In this document: in pieces, positions 1-11,449 of the stretch
Numbering within the stretch: position 1 is the stretch's first letter
Layout: each line of letters starts with the position of its first letter
Assembly (NCBI GenBank): GCA_036785705.1
Contig: JAWUZG010000056.1
Location: forward strand, 13,896,001 to 13,960,000
Length of the DNA: 64,000 nt
Direction of reading: 5' to 3'
DNA from: Acanthornis magna
Lineage: Eukaryota > Chordata > Aves > Passeriformes > Acanthizidae
The notes under the pieces: model-generated
Told to the model about the DNA's origin: nothing
The model's input: the letters and a program-made list of their open reading frames with translations, nothing else
Databases searched by the model: none
Position numbers and translations under genes: made by a program

Positions 1-2780
1 GTCAGTCAGGTGTGAGCAACTTCAAAGTTGCTCTGGTTTGGTGGGAATGGTGCAGCGAGTCAGAGTTTTTAAGTAGGACATTGCTACTCTTGTTTTTATT
101 TAAATTAAGTGATCATACCTTGCAGGCATTGATGGAAGCTAACCCCAAATTCTGTATGTTAAATAGCAAAATATTCACCACAGACTGAGTGAAGAGTTAA
201 TGCCAGCATCTTTAGCCTAAATAAGATTTAATGTAAGTTTTGTAATTTTCCTAAATTTTAATTTTCAGTTAGGTTACCAGTGATTTATCTGGGAAAAAAG
301 TCTCAAAGCAGTCATCAGACCCATAGGTTTAGATTTTTTTGAGGGAGTTTCTTTATTTACTTCAAGAAAATGGTACTTCAGTGTGGTGTCCTGCCTTCTT
401 CTCATGTTTGCTTCCCCCCTTAATTTTGTTTTACAGCAGTTTAATAGCTCAGGCTTAGGGGCTGCAGTGTGGGTGGGTGATGCCCTCTCCTGGCAGCTGA
501 GTAAAGTCTCTTGTACTCATGTTCAGTCTCTGCCTCTTTCGTCCCAATGTGAGAATATTTATCTGTGTGTATATATAAAAAGAAACCTGAGGTGTGTGAC
601 CAAGGAGAAATATTTCTCCTATTGGAAACAGCTGTTGCTAAAAAAGTCTGGCGCTGCTCAGGAAATTCACAGGGTTCTCCCTGAATTTACTCATCATATG
701 CTTAACAGTTATTAATTAGGAAATAATTATGCTTGGCTGAGTAAAGGTGAGCAGGAGTCCTACTTAGAAAACTGCAGGCTGTAAGACCACCACGACTTCA
801 CTTTTTTCCAACTTTCCCTGTATTTTTTTCAGACCCTTTGCTTCACTAGGTACTGCACTTTCCAGGATATGTTCCCTTTGGTGTGATATAAATTCCTCCT
901 TCACTTTACCAGATTTTCATTACATTTTTTTCCTCTTCATGGTATTAATCCTGTTAACACCTGCTCTTTCCTATTTTTCTCTTCACTTTTTTCTTCTTGC
1001 ATTGCTTTTTATCTGTCTCTTGTGTCTCTCCAGTCGCTGACTTTCTGCAGCTCCTCTCCTTGTACTGTTCTCTTTGGAGAGGATCCATCAGCCCAGGAGA
1101 CTGTTTCAGATAAATGTGCACCGTGGTGCTTCCTCTAAATTGCACAGCAATGCAGAAAAGAAAAATAAATCAGAGTTTCAATGCTTCCTTCCCCTCTTTT
1201 ATCTGTTTTTTGAAGTGTAAGTGAAAGGAAAAGTAACACCCAATATATGTGCCCCAGCCAAGGAATCCAAGTGCTGCTAAAGCAGGACCTTGGCTCTGGT
1301 GGAAAGTGGAGAAGCTCCAAAAAAATCCATCTTTGGGTCAAAATTAGTGTCCCCTCTAGGGATGGAGGATGAGAGAGGTGTTACCTGTTGGCTATCAGCT
1401 TGCTTGGAGTCTGATTTACTTGCTTAAGCAGATGGTGAATTTGGCACCTGTGTGCACCTTTGGGGCCAATGCTCAGCAGTGCATGGGCCCTACATTTATA
1501 ATTCCTGTAGGGCATGAGTCAAGCACTGAAGGTTATGGGTCTCTGTGTGTATGTACACCGCACCAGAAGTTTGATTTTTGTGTATTTTTTCGTAGTATTA
1601 CTGTTACTGGATGACGTGATGTGTCTCAGTGATGGAGAGGAGTCGGTGTCTATGTAGTTTTAATATTACAAGTAGGAAGAAAGCAGAAATGTGTTTCATT
1701 GATTAAAAATCTGTGGAGCACTGCAGCAGTTCAGCAGAACAGAGAGATGATTATTCAATATCTCATTTGGCTTTTAAAAAATTCCCTGGTGCTGTGAGTG
1801 TTGCCATCTTGTGGGGTTGCCCTTTGTGGGGTTATGGTCTTGTTGTCCCTTGTTTTGTGAAGCTCAACTTCATGCTTTGAACTGGGAGAGGCTGGAGCCT
1901 TTTCCCAGCTGCTGGTTCACCCTCACAGGGCAGGGAGATGCCTCAGGATCCTTTGAGTAACCCTGATGAAATCTCAGAAGCGCTGCTCCCTTTTGGCAGG
2001 CGATGCTCTGACTGAGCATTGCTCCTGGACGAGTCTCCTTCGCCCAGCACTGAGCAAGCGATGCCACAGCTGATGCCGGGGCTGCCTTCCCTCAGGTGAC
2101 AAACCCAGCTCTGCTGCTGGAAGAATAAACAGAAACAGGGCTTTGAGTGCCTGGAAGGGTGAGAAGCTCCTCCCGTTTCCAAATCCTGTGCTTTTAAAGT
2201 TTGAGTGCGTTTTTGATCTGTAAAACAGTGTGATTACAGGAAACACAGTTCTTGGATGTGATGTCACTTGGTGAGTGGCTGTGGTTGGTGTCTTTTTTCT
2301 TTCTTTTTCCCCCTTTAACCACATTGTTCAGCCTGAACTTTGTGTGTGTCTCTTCTCTACCTGGTTTTGTGTTTCGTAGATCTTTTTCACAGGACCTTTG
2401 TGCCCCGTCTCAGTTTCTTTCTTTCAGGTTTCGTTTCTTTCCTGTTGCTGCACTTTGGTTTTCCTCTCCTTTCTTTCCCCTCGTGGCAGAGGCAGCTGAA
2501 CGTGCCATGGGTGCGAGGTGAGCTGCAGGAGCACAGAAATTGCAATCACCTCGATGGGGGAATCCTGTTTTCCCTGCCCACAGCACATCACCCTCTGCTC
2601 TCTCACCTCACAGCCCCCACTGCCAGAGGGACCTGGGGGGCTCCCTTCGAGAGAGATCAGTCTCCCAAGAACAAAATAAAAGGAAATAAAGGTTATAGAA
2701 TAACACACACTTTTAGTTTTCAGCAGCAGTGAGCCTACAGGAACCCACCACTCATCGCTCTGGGCTATCCAGAAGTTAAA

Positions 2781-2835
2781 CCTTGGTGATCCCAGTGGGT
2801 TTGGCCAACTCAGGATATTTTATGATTCTGTGATT
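2781..2835 (+). repeat. CR1 LINE 3' end fragment
   Basis: It reads like the last 55 nt of an avian CR1 in the sense direction: CCTTGGTGATCC, then AACTCAGGATATTTTATGAT, ending with TGATTCTGTGATT, the decayed 8-bp terminal repeat. It is short and diverged, so old. Confidence 0.65.
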
Positions 2836-3340
2836 CATTCCCTGGGTCCATGCTGATACCAGAGTGCCAGAGGAAGGGATGTGTGTGTGCTGTGCTGGGT
2901 ATTTGTCAGCGTAGAGCAAGTAATTGTTTGGAAAGCAAATGCTCAGAGCAATTAGGCTGAATCGCTCTCTGCAAACACGCTGATTAATTTAGACTTTCTC
3001 TGTTTTCAGGGTATCTGCAATTAGATCATTAGGCCTTCAGATTTATTAATTATTGAGATGTATTAGGCAACTTTTCGCACTTCTTTTTGAAAGGCGTAAT
3101 CATGGCCAATTTACAACTGCAGAGAATTTGAATGGTGCCGAGCACTCATTTGGATGTTTTCTGGATGCCGTGGGGGTCTGTGAACAAGGGCTGGTGCTGG
3201 GAGTGTCTGTCCGTGCCAAGCCCAATTCTGGGAGTGCAATGTGTGTGCCTGAAACTTTGCCCCTGTGCACAGAGATCCCTGTGAGCATCCTGCCTGTACT
3301 GGGGAAAGGGATGCACTGAGATAGGAACCTCACAAAAACA

Positions 3341-3406
3341 GGAGGAGTTCAAGCAAAAGCAGTTTATACATCTGGAGGAATTCAAACAAAAGCAATTTGT
3401 ATGTTT
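3341..3406 (+). repeat. Two-copy 33-bp tandem duplication
   Basis: GGAGGAGTTCAAGCAAAAGC at 3341 recurs at 3374 as GGAGGAATTCAAACAAAAGC. The copies continue with AGTTTATACATCT versus AATTTGTATGTTT, so the unit is 33 bp with a handful of mismatches. A local duplication in non-coding sequence. Confidence 0.8.
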
Positions 3407-4951
3407 TTCCATCCTGGTAACGTTCAATTAGGAAATGCAGGAATGGCAGCATAGGGGGAGAATATGTGGGGCCCAGAGAACACCCCGTGACTCTTTTTTT
3501 GTCAGAACTGTAGTTTAAAAAACAGGTTTCTTAAACTGTTCTGGCTCCGTCAGTTGCCCAAGCTGAGTCTTGGGGGGCACCTGCCTGCATTTACAGCTCA
3601 CACTGGGTTTTTTTCTGGGACCCTGCAAGGAGATTTTATTGGGCTGAAGATCAGAATACAAAAAGCAATGCTGAGTTGGAGTTTTTCAGCATGGAGGAGA
3701 CAAAGTTCCAGGGACACCTTAGAGCCTCTGCCGGTGCCTAAAGGCTCAGTTGGACTAATTCTTACCAAGGAGAATTCTTTATGTCACATGTCCCTAATGT
3801 ATGTCACACGGCATTTTGGTGGGTTTTTCTCAGTTCCTTTATTATTTTTTGGTGTTTTGTCTGCAGTATCTTGAATAGAAAGTGCATCTTTCATTCTATA
3901 AATGTTAAATACAGATATTTTTCCCCTCCTTCATCATCCCATCAACTGTGAGTTTGCAAGCTTTCTTCACACTTCTCTGGTCTTTTCCATTTATTGCTTT
4001 TTTTGTGGTGGGTTTTTTTTTTAGGTTTGTGTGTATTTTTTTTTTTCCTGGTTGGTTTTATTTCCTCCTGGAACCTATTTGGGCTGCTTGTTTCCAAGCA
4101 ATGTTTCATTTCCATGTGGCCACGTAAAACTAGTCGGGCACAAAACTTTCCAAAATCACCTGAATTTCCTGCCAGCAGAATACTTTTTTTTTTCAGATTT
4201 CCCCTTTAAGCCTTGATCTTGGCTATTTTGCTACAAGGATGTAGTGGTTTTCCACTTAAAAAGAAAAATGTGTGTTCCATTTTAGAATGCCTTTTACTCC
4301 TTGTCGTAAATAACTCCAGTAATTCTATTTCTAGGAAGATTTTCAGATATTTATTCTTTACATGCATATAAAATAAATCCTTAATTTCCTTCTTCAGATT
4401 AAAATCTAGTTTTTTAACCAAAACTTAAGATGGTCTAGGTTATATTTCACGCTACTCTTTGATTTTTTCAGGATTTTAAGGCAACTTGGTGGTCATTTTT
4501 ATTTATTTATTTATGGAACGAGACTTGTTTCATATGCTACGTTTCCAGTAAGTTTGCTCCTATAAAATAGTGTGTGGCTTGAAATTATATTGGGTCTTCG
4601 GGGTTGGTTGGGTTATTTTTTCCCCTCATTCTGAAGCAGTGGATGTGATCCATCTCTCGGTAGCTGCTAGAGGGCAGCAGTATCCATTTAAAAACACCAT
4701 TAACAGTTTCTTGGGCTGCTAAACCCTCTCCTGCTGCTCTGTCCCAGCAACTTTTTGTTCACTGAAGCTTTCTCAGGTTTTAGGTGATGTCTGGCCTGCC
4801 TGCACTCATTGCTTTTTAGTGTTATTGGGAGAAAATAGAAGTGAAATCGGTATTATGCAAAGGAATTCGAGGGAGCATCGCTGTTGAGATGAATGTTATT
4901 TCTCTAATGGGAAAACAGGCCTAGCTGATGGAATGATTACTTTTTCTAGAG

Positions 4952-5027
4952 GTCAACCTTTCTTTTTAATCTTATTTGGTTTATTTTAGATCAACCTTTC
5001 TTTTTACTCTTATTTGGTTTGTTTTAG
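4952..5027 (+). repeat. Two-copy 38-bp tandem duplication
   Basis: Copies at 4952-4989 and 4990-5027 share TCAACCTTTCTTTTTA and TCTTATTTGGTTT and end in TTTTAG; only three mismatches were seen. Each copy is pyrimidine-rich and ends TTTTAG, so each looks like a splice acceptor, but no coding exon follows. Confidence 0.85.
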
Positions 5028-5929
5028 GCTGAGAAGTAGATTATCTTGGGTTTTATATATATATTTTGCCGGTATATTGTCCTGTGTGAGAACCTGCTCG
5101 TCTCATTGCATAATCAAATTAACCTCAAAGCACCTTACTTTTCCCACCAGAGAAATATTTTTTGGGGCAGAATTCTCAATTGGCTTTAACAATAGTCCAT
5201 TCCCCTGTTGATACTGCTACAGCTGATGTGAGTGAGACCTTGATTTCAGAAGAGCCTGCATGCACATGCTTAAAAGTTGTTGATTCAGTTGCCTTCACTA
5301 GGAAATGGATGCTAAAAAGCATTTTTTTTTTTTTAATTGGTCTGGCTTCTTCAGAAAATTATCCATTTCTGTCACAGTTAGAAGAAGATTATAAACAAAA
5401 AATCCTTTTTTTAGACTGGTTCATCTCTAACATCACCAGGCTCTTTTCAGAAAAAGTTATGTTTTTCTGCCTAGATTGTAGATTGTCTCTAATAAATAGC
5501 TTTTAATAGACCCAGACGTCTTTCTGAGCTTGAATCCAGAAGGCTTCAAGCCCTGAATTCAAATGCAGTCAGTAATTTGCAGTCTGTGCTGTTCATCCCA
5601 TCAGGAGAGGCTTGCCCACCTGGCTTATTTCTCATTCTCTGTCAACTGTTTTGGTCACTCTGGGGTGTCTTAAAGGAAACCAGGACCAGACACAACGAGC
5701 AGGGAGCTCCATCAGCATCTTGGCAGCGACCTGGGACCAACCTTGGGGGCCGTGGTGCCACATCCACCCCGGACATGGCTCTGCTGACCACCCAGTGACC
5801 ACCACCACCGTCAGGTGCCGATGTCCAGCTGCTGGGTGGCACGAAGGTGCCACCCCATTGTTTGTAGGACGCGGGAGCCGCACTGCCATGCTGACCCCTG
5901 TCCCCTGCCCGCCTAGTTGAGATGTCACC

Positions 5930-6187
5930 CCCGTGACAGCCCGACAGGCGAGCGCCGCAGGACCCCCGGCCCCGCCACAATTATTTTCCCTCACAATTAA
6001 CACCGGCACTAACTTGACACCTTTCCCTTGTCTGCCTTTTGTACGGCGCCGTCCCCCTCTCGCGATTAATTCGCGGCATTAATATTTCGCGCGGCGCGGG
6101 TGCCGCCGCTCACCCGTGACGCCGCTGGAACATTATGGAGCTGTCAAGATAGCGAGGGATTACCCAGGCTGCCTTGCTGGAGTAAGT
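5930..6187 (+). promoter_or_regulatory. CpG-rich block with downstream consensus donor
   Basis: In an otherwise CpG-poor region this block has dense CpG, including GTACGGCGCCGTCC, TCGCGATTAATTCGCGG and TTTCGCGCGGCGCGG. The densest part is about 5930-6125. It ends with GCCTTGCTGGA followed by a full-consensus donor GTAAGT at 6182-6187. This could be an alternative MCTP2 promoter with a non-coding first exon ending at 6181, or an enhancer. An ATG at 6134 opens only a five-codon frame. Function is inferred from composition alone. Confidence 0.4.
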
Positions 6188-6317
6188 GACACCACTGAGG
6201 CCCTGCTTTGAGATGTTTATTTTGAGAGTAAGCTGACAAGCATGAAGGCCTGATCCCAGAGTGGCAATCTTATTTAATTAAAGGCCTCTTTTTATTATAG
6301 CTTTTCCCCCCTCCCTG

Positions 6318-6343
6318 TTTTTTTTTTTTTTTTTTTTTTTTTT
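6318..6343 (+). repeat. T26 homopolymer
   Basis: Uninterrupted run of 26 T just upstream of the 15-bp minisatellite, separated from it by TGTACAGTATATATTT-type sequence. Confidence 0.95.
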
Positions 6344-6370
6344 GTGTACAGTATATATTTTTATAGAAAT

Positions 6371-6680
6371 ATATATTCCTTTTCTGTATATTCCTTTTCT
6401 GTATATTCCTTTTCTGTATATTCCTCTCCTATATATTCCGTTTCATTATATTCCTTTCCTCTATATTCCTTTCCTATATATTCTGTTTCTGTATATTCCT
6501 TTCCTATATGTTCCTAGGATATTCCTTTCCTGTATGTTCCTTTCCTGTATGTTCCTTTCCTGTATGTTCCTTTCCTATATATTCCTTTCCTATATATATT
6601 CCTTTCCTATATATTCCTTTCCTATATAGTCTTTTCCTATATATTCCTTTCCTATATATTCCTTTATATATATAATCCTT
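6371..6680 (+). repeat. 15-bp minisatellite, about 20 copies
   Basis: Tandem array of the unit TATATTCCTTTCCTR, with variants TTCCTTTTCTGTATA at the 5' end and TTCCTTTCCTGTATG in the middle. Some units are shortened or lengthened by 2 nt (TATATATATTCC). A stray degenerate copy (TATATTCCTTTACTG) lies near 6816-6830. The period is a multiple of three, so frames on both strands stay open through it. That explains apparent FLYIP and GKEYI repeat peptides, which are not genes. Confidence 0.95.
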
Positions 6681-9207
6681 TAATATACATATATGTGTTT
6701 CCACATATAAATATGTGTAAACACAAGGGAAGATTTTGTTAAAAATAAATACGTGAGAGTGATCGCTAAAGCCTGGCTCACACGAGCAGTGCTGGGCAGC
6801 TCCCCCCCCCCCTTTTATATTCCTTTACTGTATTACAACCTGGAAAGCTTTTCAGAGCAGTAATGCAATTGGGATGTGTACTTAGCTATAGTCTTCCTGC
6901 TTCCCATCTTCAGAGAAAGGGCTTGGAGTTTTCTGCTTGTAGGTATCGAACTTGCTGGCTGTTTGCTTTTATTCTATGTCTCCTATGTTTCTCTCTCTTT
7001 TCAGGTTTTGCCCTTTTTCATGGGTTTTCTGTGCCAAAAGCAGATGAATTATGGCCATAGACCACCTGCCTCCATCGCCTCTTCGTGCTTTCAATTTCAT
7101 CAGTTGCTTTCCTGGTCTTGGCCAGTTACAGTTTCATGCACAGAAGAGGCTACAGACATTATTATTACTCTTATTTTTAATTATGCAGCTTTGTCCAGCT
7201 TACCCTGTAAACAAAAGTCAGGGGAATTTTTGCCTTTTTTTTGGTCTTTTTAAATCTTTTTGAAGTGACACCAAAGAGCTTAGTGTTGTTATTTCTTAAT
7301 TCTGCGTCTTCTGAGGACTGCTGCCCCCCACACTGTGGGGTTATGATCTATCTGTGTGTTCCCACTCCTGGAAATTGTGCTGGTTTTAAGCTGGATTCTT
7401 TGTATAAGAGTATAATCATAGTTCTGAGAAAATTTTAGGGAAAGGTCTAGTCCTAACCCATTGGGAACAATGAGAAGCTGCCCTCCGACTTCCCTGGCTT
7501 TCGATCGGGCCCTTATTATTATTCTCTTTTAGAGGAGAAGAAAAAGAAAGTTCTATTTAAGTCTGCAGCTTTTTTTTTTTTTTTTTAACCAAAAAACCCC
7601 TTTTTTTTTTCAACAATTATTATTCAGGAAAAGGATCAGCTGCAGACATTATTTGAAAACCAACTGATATTTTCCTTCTGTGAATGAAACACATTTTATG
7701 TGCAGAATGGACCAGGTTCTACAACTCTTCCCTTTTGAAATTAAAACAGAGTAAAAGTTTCCTATAATTCTTAGAAATACGTCTGTCTCCCAGGAGGACA
7801 GTTCTTTATAGTGCTACGTAATTCCAAATAGATGCTAACACATAATGGTTTTTTTTTTTTGAGTTTGAGTCTGCCTTCACGTAACACTGATCAGAGCTTT
7901 GGGTGTTTAAATACGGATTTCTCACATCCTCACAGGTGCACCAAACCATTGACAAAACTGAGTATTGCTGGGTTATCCTGGACTGCCATGTGTGTGTTGG
8001 CCAATATCTCAGTGGGAACCAGGGAGGATAGGTTCAGATTATTTCTGACTCCGCTGTAGAAATCATTCTTTTCCACTGGCAGCCCTTGCTGCAGGCTGGG
8101 GGCCGCCAGGACTATCACCTTAGCTGTAACCCTTCTAATGAAATTGAGCTGTTAGGAGGGAAGTTTAATTCCAAATATAACGTACAATGCAGAAAATACT
8201 GAGTATGACAGGGGAATGGCACCTAGGCTCAGTTAATTGTAGATGCTGCTACATCGCAGTTTGATTTTTTTTTTTTCCTCTCTTATTTGCAGTTTGTGGG
8301 ATTTTTTGCAAAGTCTGTATGAATGACTAAATCAACCATAATTTAACTAAATCCTCCCTGTACCTTGTTCCCCCTTTTCTCTGATGTCCTGCGCGGTGGT
8401 TGGTGTTAGTGCAGATGCCACCAGTTTAATAACAATAATAAAAAGTTGATTCCCTCTTCCGTTTTCCTTTGACAGATGCAAGTCTTTCTATTGCGGCCGA
8501 GTGGCACGAGCCCCACGCTCTGTCCATGGACATCTGCTCCATAAAAATACAGGACATTATTGCCATGGCAAATTGTGCCACTTGGATTAAAAAATGCATT
8601 ACCTGGACAGTGCTTGTTTTTACAGAGTCTATTCTCGGTGTGGTTTTTATCCTGAGCTGGTGAATAACGTCGGGATTTTTTCGCTGAAACCTCAAATTGG
8701 GTTTTAAGTAAATTGGCAAAGTGACACCAGTGATGAAATCCTGACGGGTATTTTAGCTATTGTTACTGGTTTCCTTGGAGCTCCTATCCCAGTTCCGATG
8801 CTTTGGAGTTTTGGTCCTTTGAATATATTCATAGTCACAGGATCACATTTTCTCTCTCTTCCACTGTGTTGTTAGTTGGCCTGTAAATAGTCCTTCAGTG
8901 CTGTTTCTGTTTGCTCTTTTAACAATTAAAATTTTAAGAGTTAGTAAACAACAGTTAATATTCTTTGAGGATAAAACAACAGAGATCAAGCAAACTGAAG
9001 ATTTTTTTGTTGCCTGCTTTCAGACAACTTTCTGGTTCTGTTTGTAGATTTCCTGTATGAAAGAGCAATTTTTATATAGATAATTAAGTATATGCATGAA
9101 TATGTAAAATAAGTAATTACCATTAATTATTATTTTATGAAAATATAATTCGATGTTGTGGAGTTGCATAGTGACATGCTAATCTATTTTGTTATTAATT
9201 ATCACAG

Positions 9208-9350
9208 GTACAAGTGACCCGTATGTGAAGTTTAAACTGAATGGGAAAACCCTCTACAAAAGTAAGGTAGTCTACAAGAACCTCAACCCAATTTGGGATG
9301 AAACTGTTGTGCTGCCCATACAGACCCTCGATCAAAAACTCTGGATCAAG
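9208..9350 (+). CDS. MCTP2: MCTP2 exon A: first C2 domain, N-terminal half
   Basis: 143 nt, entered in phase 1 (the first Gly codon is split) and leaving in phase 0. It encodes the core of C2[20 protein letters not shown], then the KNLNPIWDE turn typical of C2 domains, and ends at QKLWIK. The Asp of SDPYV is a calcium-loop 1 ligand. The other loop 1 Asp and the first strand are expected on an upstream exon that I could not find in 1-9207. The acceptor is TTATCACAG and the donor is a full-consensus GTAAGT. An ATG-initiated reading frame running through the exon from 9189 starts inside the intron and is not the natural start. C2A is expected to bind phospholipid membranes in a calcium-dependent way. 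Confidence 0.95.
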
Positions 9351-10164
9351 GTAAGTTTTGGTCTCAGATTTTTTGAAAGACGGGCCAATATTTTTTTAAA
9401 GCAATTATTTTCAACTTCAGGAAAAACATATTGATTTTTATTCGCTGTAGCAGCACGGCATAAAACACAGCCCGGTTTAAGAGCTTCAGCAATTTCAAAT
9501 TAAAACACACATATGTCTTTCCCAGATTTTACTTGCATGTTTTGCTTTCCGTCTGCAAAAACCCAAGTTTGAAATAAAACTCCTTGACTGGATCTGTTTA
9601 AAGCCATGGAGCTGAATTCTGCTCTCTCTCTCTCTCTCTCCCTCCCGGTGCTTGTGCAAACTCAGGGAAATCAGCAGCGGTTTCAGGAGCACGTTTTAGG
9701 AGTGTAATTTGGCTGGGCTGTGCAGAATTATTACCTGGGATGCAGCCGTGACAAGTAGCAAAGCCTTTCCTCGTTATGAGTAACGTTCGAGTTTCCAGAA
9801 CCGCGAGCTACCAGTTGTGAGCACTAATTGCTAAAACATCTGTAAGCAGAAGTACCTGATTTTTGTGCAGCGTTTCATTATGCTGTCGTGTGGAGTATAA
9901 AGGAGCAGGCACAATCCATAGCGGCACACATGTCTCTGTTTACACAATATTAAGGAGATACTTTCAAAATGCTGGTTAAATATTTAGCTAAAAATACAAA
10001 TTAAAGCAGGGAGATGGAAAGTGATCCCTGAATTATATCTAAGCTTTGATCTTTCAAATACGAAATTGAACTGAAAGGGCTTAAAATATCTGTTCTTTCA
10101 TCGCCTGGGATAAAACTGGCTTATGATGTGAAAATTGGAAATATTTGTCTTATTTTGCCACCAG
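9351..10164 (+). other. MCTP2: Intron A-B
   Basis: 814-nt intron. It holds a short (CT)n run at about 9620-9640. No other feature seen. Confidence 0.85.
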
Positions 10165-10241
10165 GTGTATGATCGTGATTTAACCTCTTCAGACTTCATG
10201 GGTTCGGCATCCGTAGCGCTCACTGAACTTGAACTCAATAG
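10165..10241 (+). CDS. MCTP2: MCTP2 exon B: first C2 domain, calcium loop 3
   Basis: 77 nt, phase 0 in and phase 2 out. It encodes [16 protein letters not shown], then a TELELN helix-like turn. VYDRD plus the following SSD supply the acidic residues of calcium loop 3, so C2A looks competent for calcium binding. The acceptor is TTGCCACCAG with a short pyrimidine tract. The donor GTAACA is weaker than the GTAAGT seen at most exons here. This is the first exon in the window with an in-frame Met (in DFMGS) that a shortened transcript could use. Confidence 0.94.
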
Positions 10242-11337
10242 GTAACAGTTTATTTAATTAATGGTTATTAATGCAGCTTAATTGAGAAACAGAGGGAAGT
10301 AATGAAATGCTTTTCATTCCGGCTTGGAATTTGTCTATTCATGAAAACTTTTTTTTTTTTGATGGACGAGTGGGGATGTCAAGAGAAATCACTTGAGATA
10401 AATCTCCTGCACACATTTTTATCCAGCGTTACACGCTGGCTTCAAATCCGACCTGGACGGAGCCCAGTTCTGGGACTAAGAGTTTCTGTATATGAGGCAT
10501 TGTTTGGGGAGAGCTGCACCAGGATAATTTATGGTGGGGGAAGGAGGAATAGGAGGAGAAGGTTTGGGACCTGTTCTCAGCCCCTCAGGGTGCCTTTCTC
10601 TGGGGCTGGGGAGCGTTTAGCCTGTCCCTTTTCCAGCCTCCCCCCGCATCCATCCGTGCTGCAGCAGCTGCATCTGGCCCTGATTTAGTGCCGAGGCAAG
10701 CCCTGTGCCTTTTGTCTGCTGCTGCTGCCTGGGCTCAGTGTGGAGCTGGGAGCCAGGAATTCAAGTTTTATTTCTTTTCTACCCCCTTGCTGTGTGATGG
10801 CTTTTTTTGGGGAGAATGAGTTCTCCCTGTGTGGGGGGTGCTGTTGCTCCCGGGGCTGTTGTATCTGAATTTCTAGAGACATTAATTTATCCGTGAGGTA
10901 GTGCCACCAGGTTAATACCAGCGTTCCTGTTTTCAGCAAGGGAACAGAGTCATGGAGGGGGATTAAAAGCAGGTAGAGTAAATATCTCAAATACATTAAT
11001 ATTAGAAAATTCCCTTGGATGAGTATCCCTGTCGCTCTTCTCTGTGAAGTGGAGGTAGTAGTAACTTAATTCAGTGTGGACCTGCATGTGGAGGGTTATG
11101 AGTAGTGAGCAGTGCTGTAGGAGCACTGTGCTGCATTATTAAAAGAGGGGTGTATTTTGTCAGAACCAAGAAGGAACTCTCCAGATTTCCCATTTTAACA
11201 TTTAAACTCAATATTGGGAATTTCAGACAAGAAGCTGAAATTTGCACAGCTCAGCCTGACCTTTAATAATCAACTCGAGTTAACTGGAGTCAATAAATGC
11301 ACAACTTTTTTTTTTCCTTCTCTTTTTGCTCTTGTAG
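10242..11337 (+). other. MCTP2: Intron B-C
   Basis: 1096-nt intron, with a GC-richer middle (about 10500-10880) containing a purine-rich stretch GGGGGAAGGAGGAATAGGAG. I see no gene or mobile element in it. Confidence 0.85.
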
Positions 11338-11449
11338 AACTACTGAACAGATTTTAAAACTGGAAGATCCCAACAGTTTAGAAGATGACATGGGAGTGAT
11401 TGTATTAAACTTGAGTCTAGCAGTCAAGCAAGGAGACTTCAAGAGAAAT
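11338..11449 (+). CDS. MCTP2: MCTP2 exon C: end of first C2 domain
   Basis: 112 nt, completing the split Arg codon and ending in phase 0. It encodes [19 protein letters not shown], then [15 protein letters not shown], the last strand of C2A, and ends with KRN at the start of the basic linker. The acceptor follows a strong pyrimidine tract (T-rich, ending CTTGTAG). The donor is consensus [19 protein letters not shown] is a stretch I associate with MCTP2 rather than MCTP1. Confidence 0.95.

Larger units (their letters stand above)
1..9207 (+). other. Upstream intronic or 5' sequence, no coding exon recognised
   Basis: I found no stretch here that would encode the residues expected just before exon A (first C2A strand and RD-type loop 1). 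This is therefore read as intron of MCTP2, with an upstream exon outside the window. It contains a CR1 fragment near 2781-2835, tandem duplications at 3341-3406 and 4952-5027, a CpG-rich block around 5930-6190, a T26 run at 6318-6343 and the minisatellite at 6371-6680. The many short open frames have no recognisable family and no splice-consistent context. Confidence 0.6.

Noticed and set aside
6342..6704. Open frames with FLYIP or GKEYI repeats on opposite strands
   Set aside because: They are translations of the 15-bp minisatellite, whose period is a multiple of three, so frames stay open by default.
9189..9434. ATG at 9189 as a start codon for a small C2 protein
   Set aside because: The Met lies in intron upstream of a good acceptor and the frame reads through the exon A donor. 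The C2 fragment is one exon of MCTP2.
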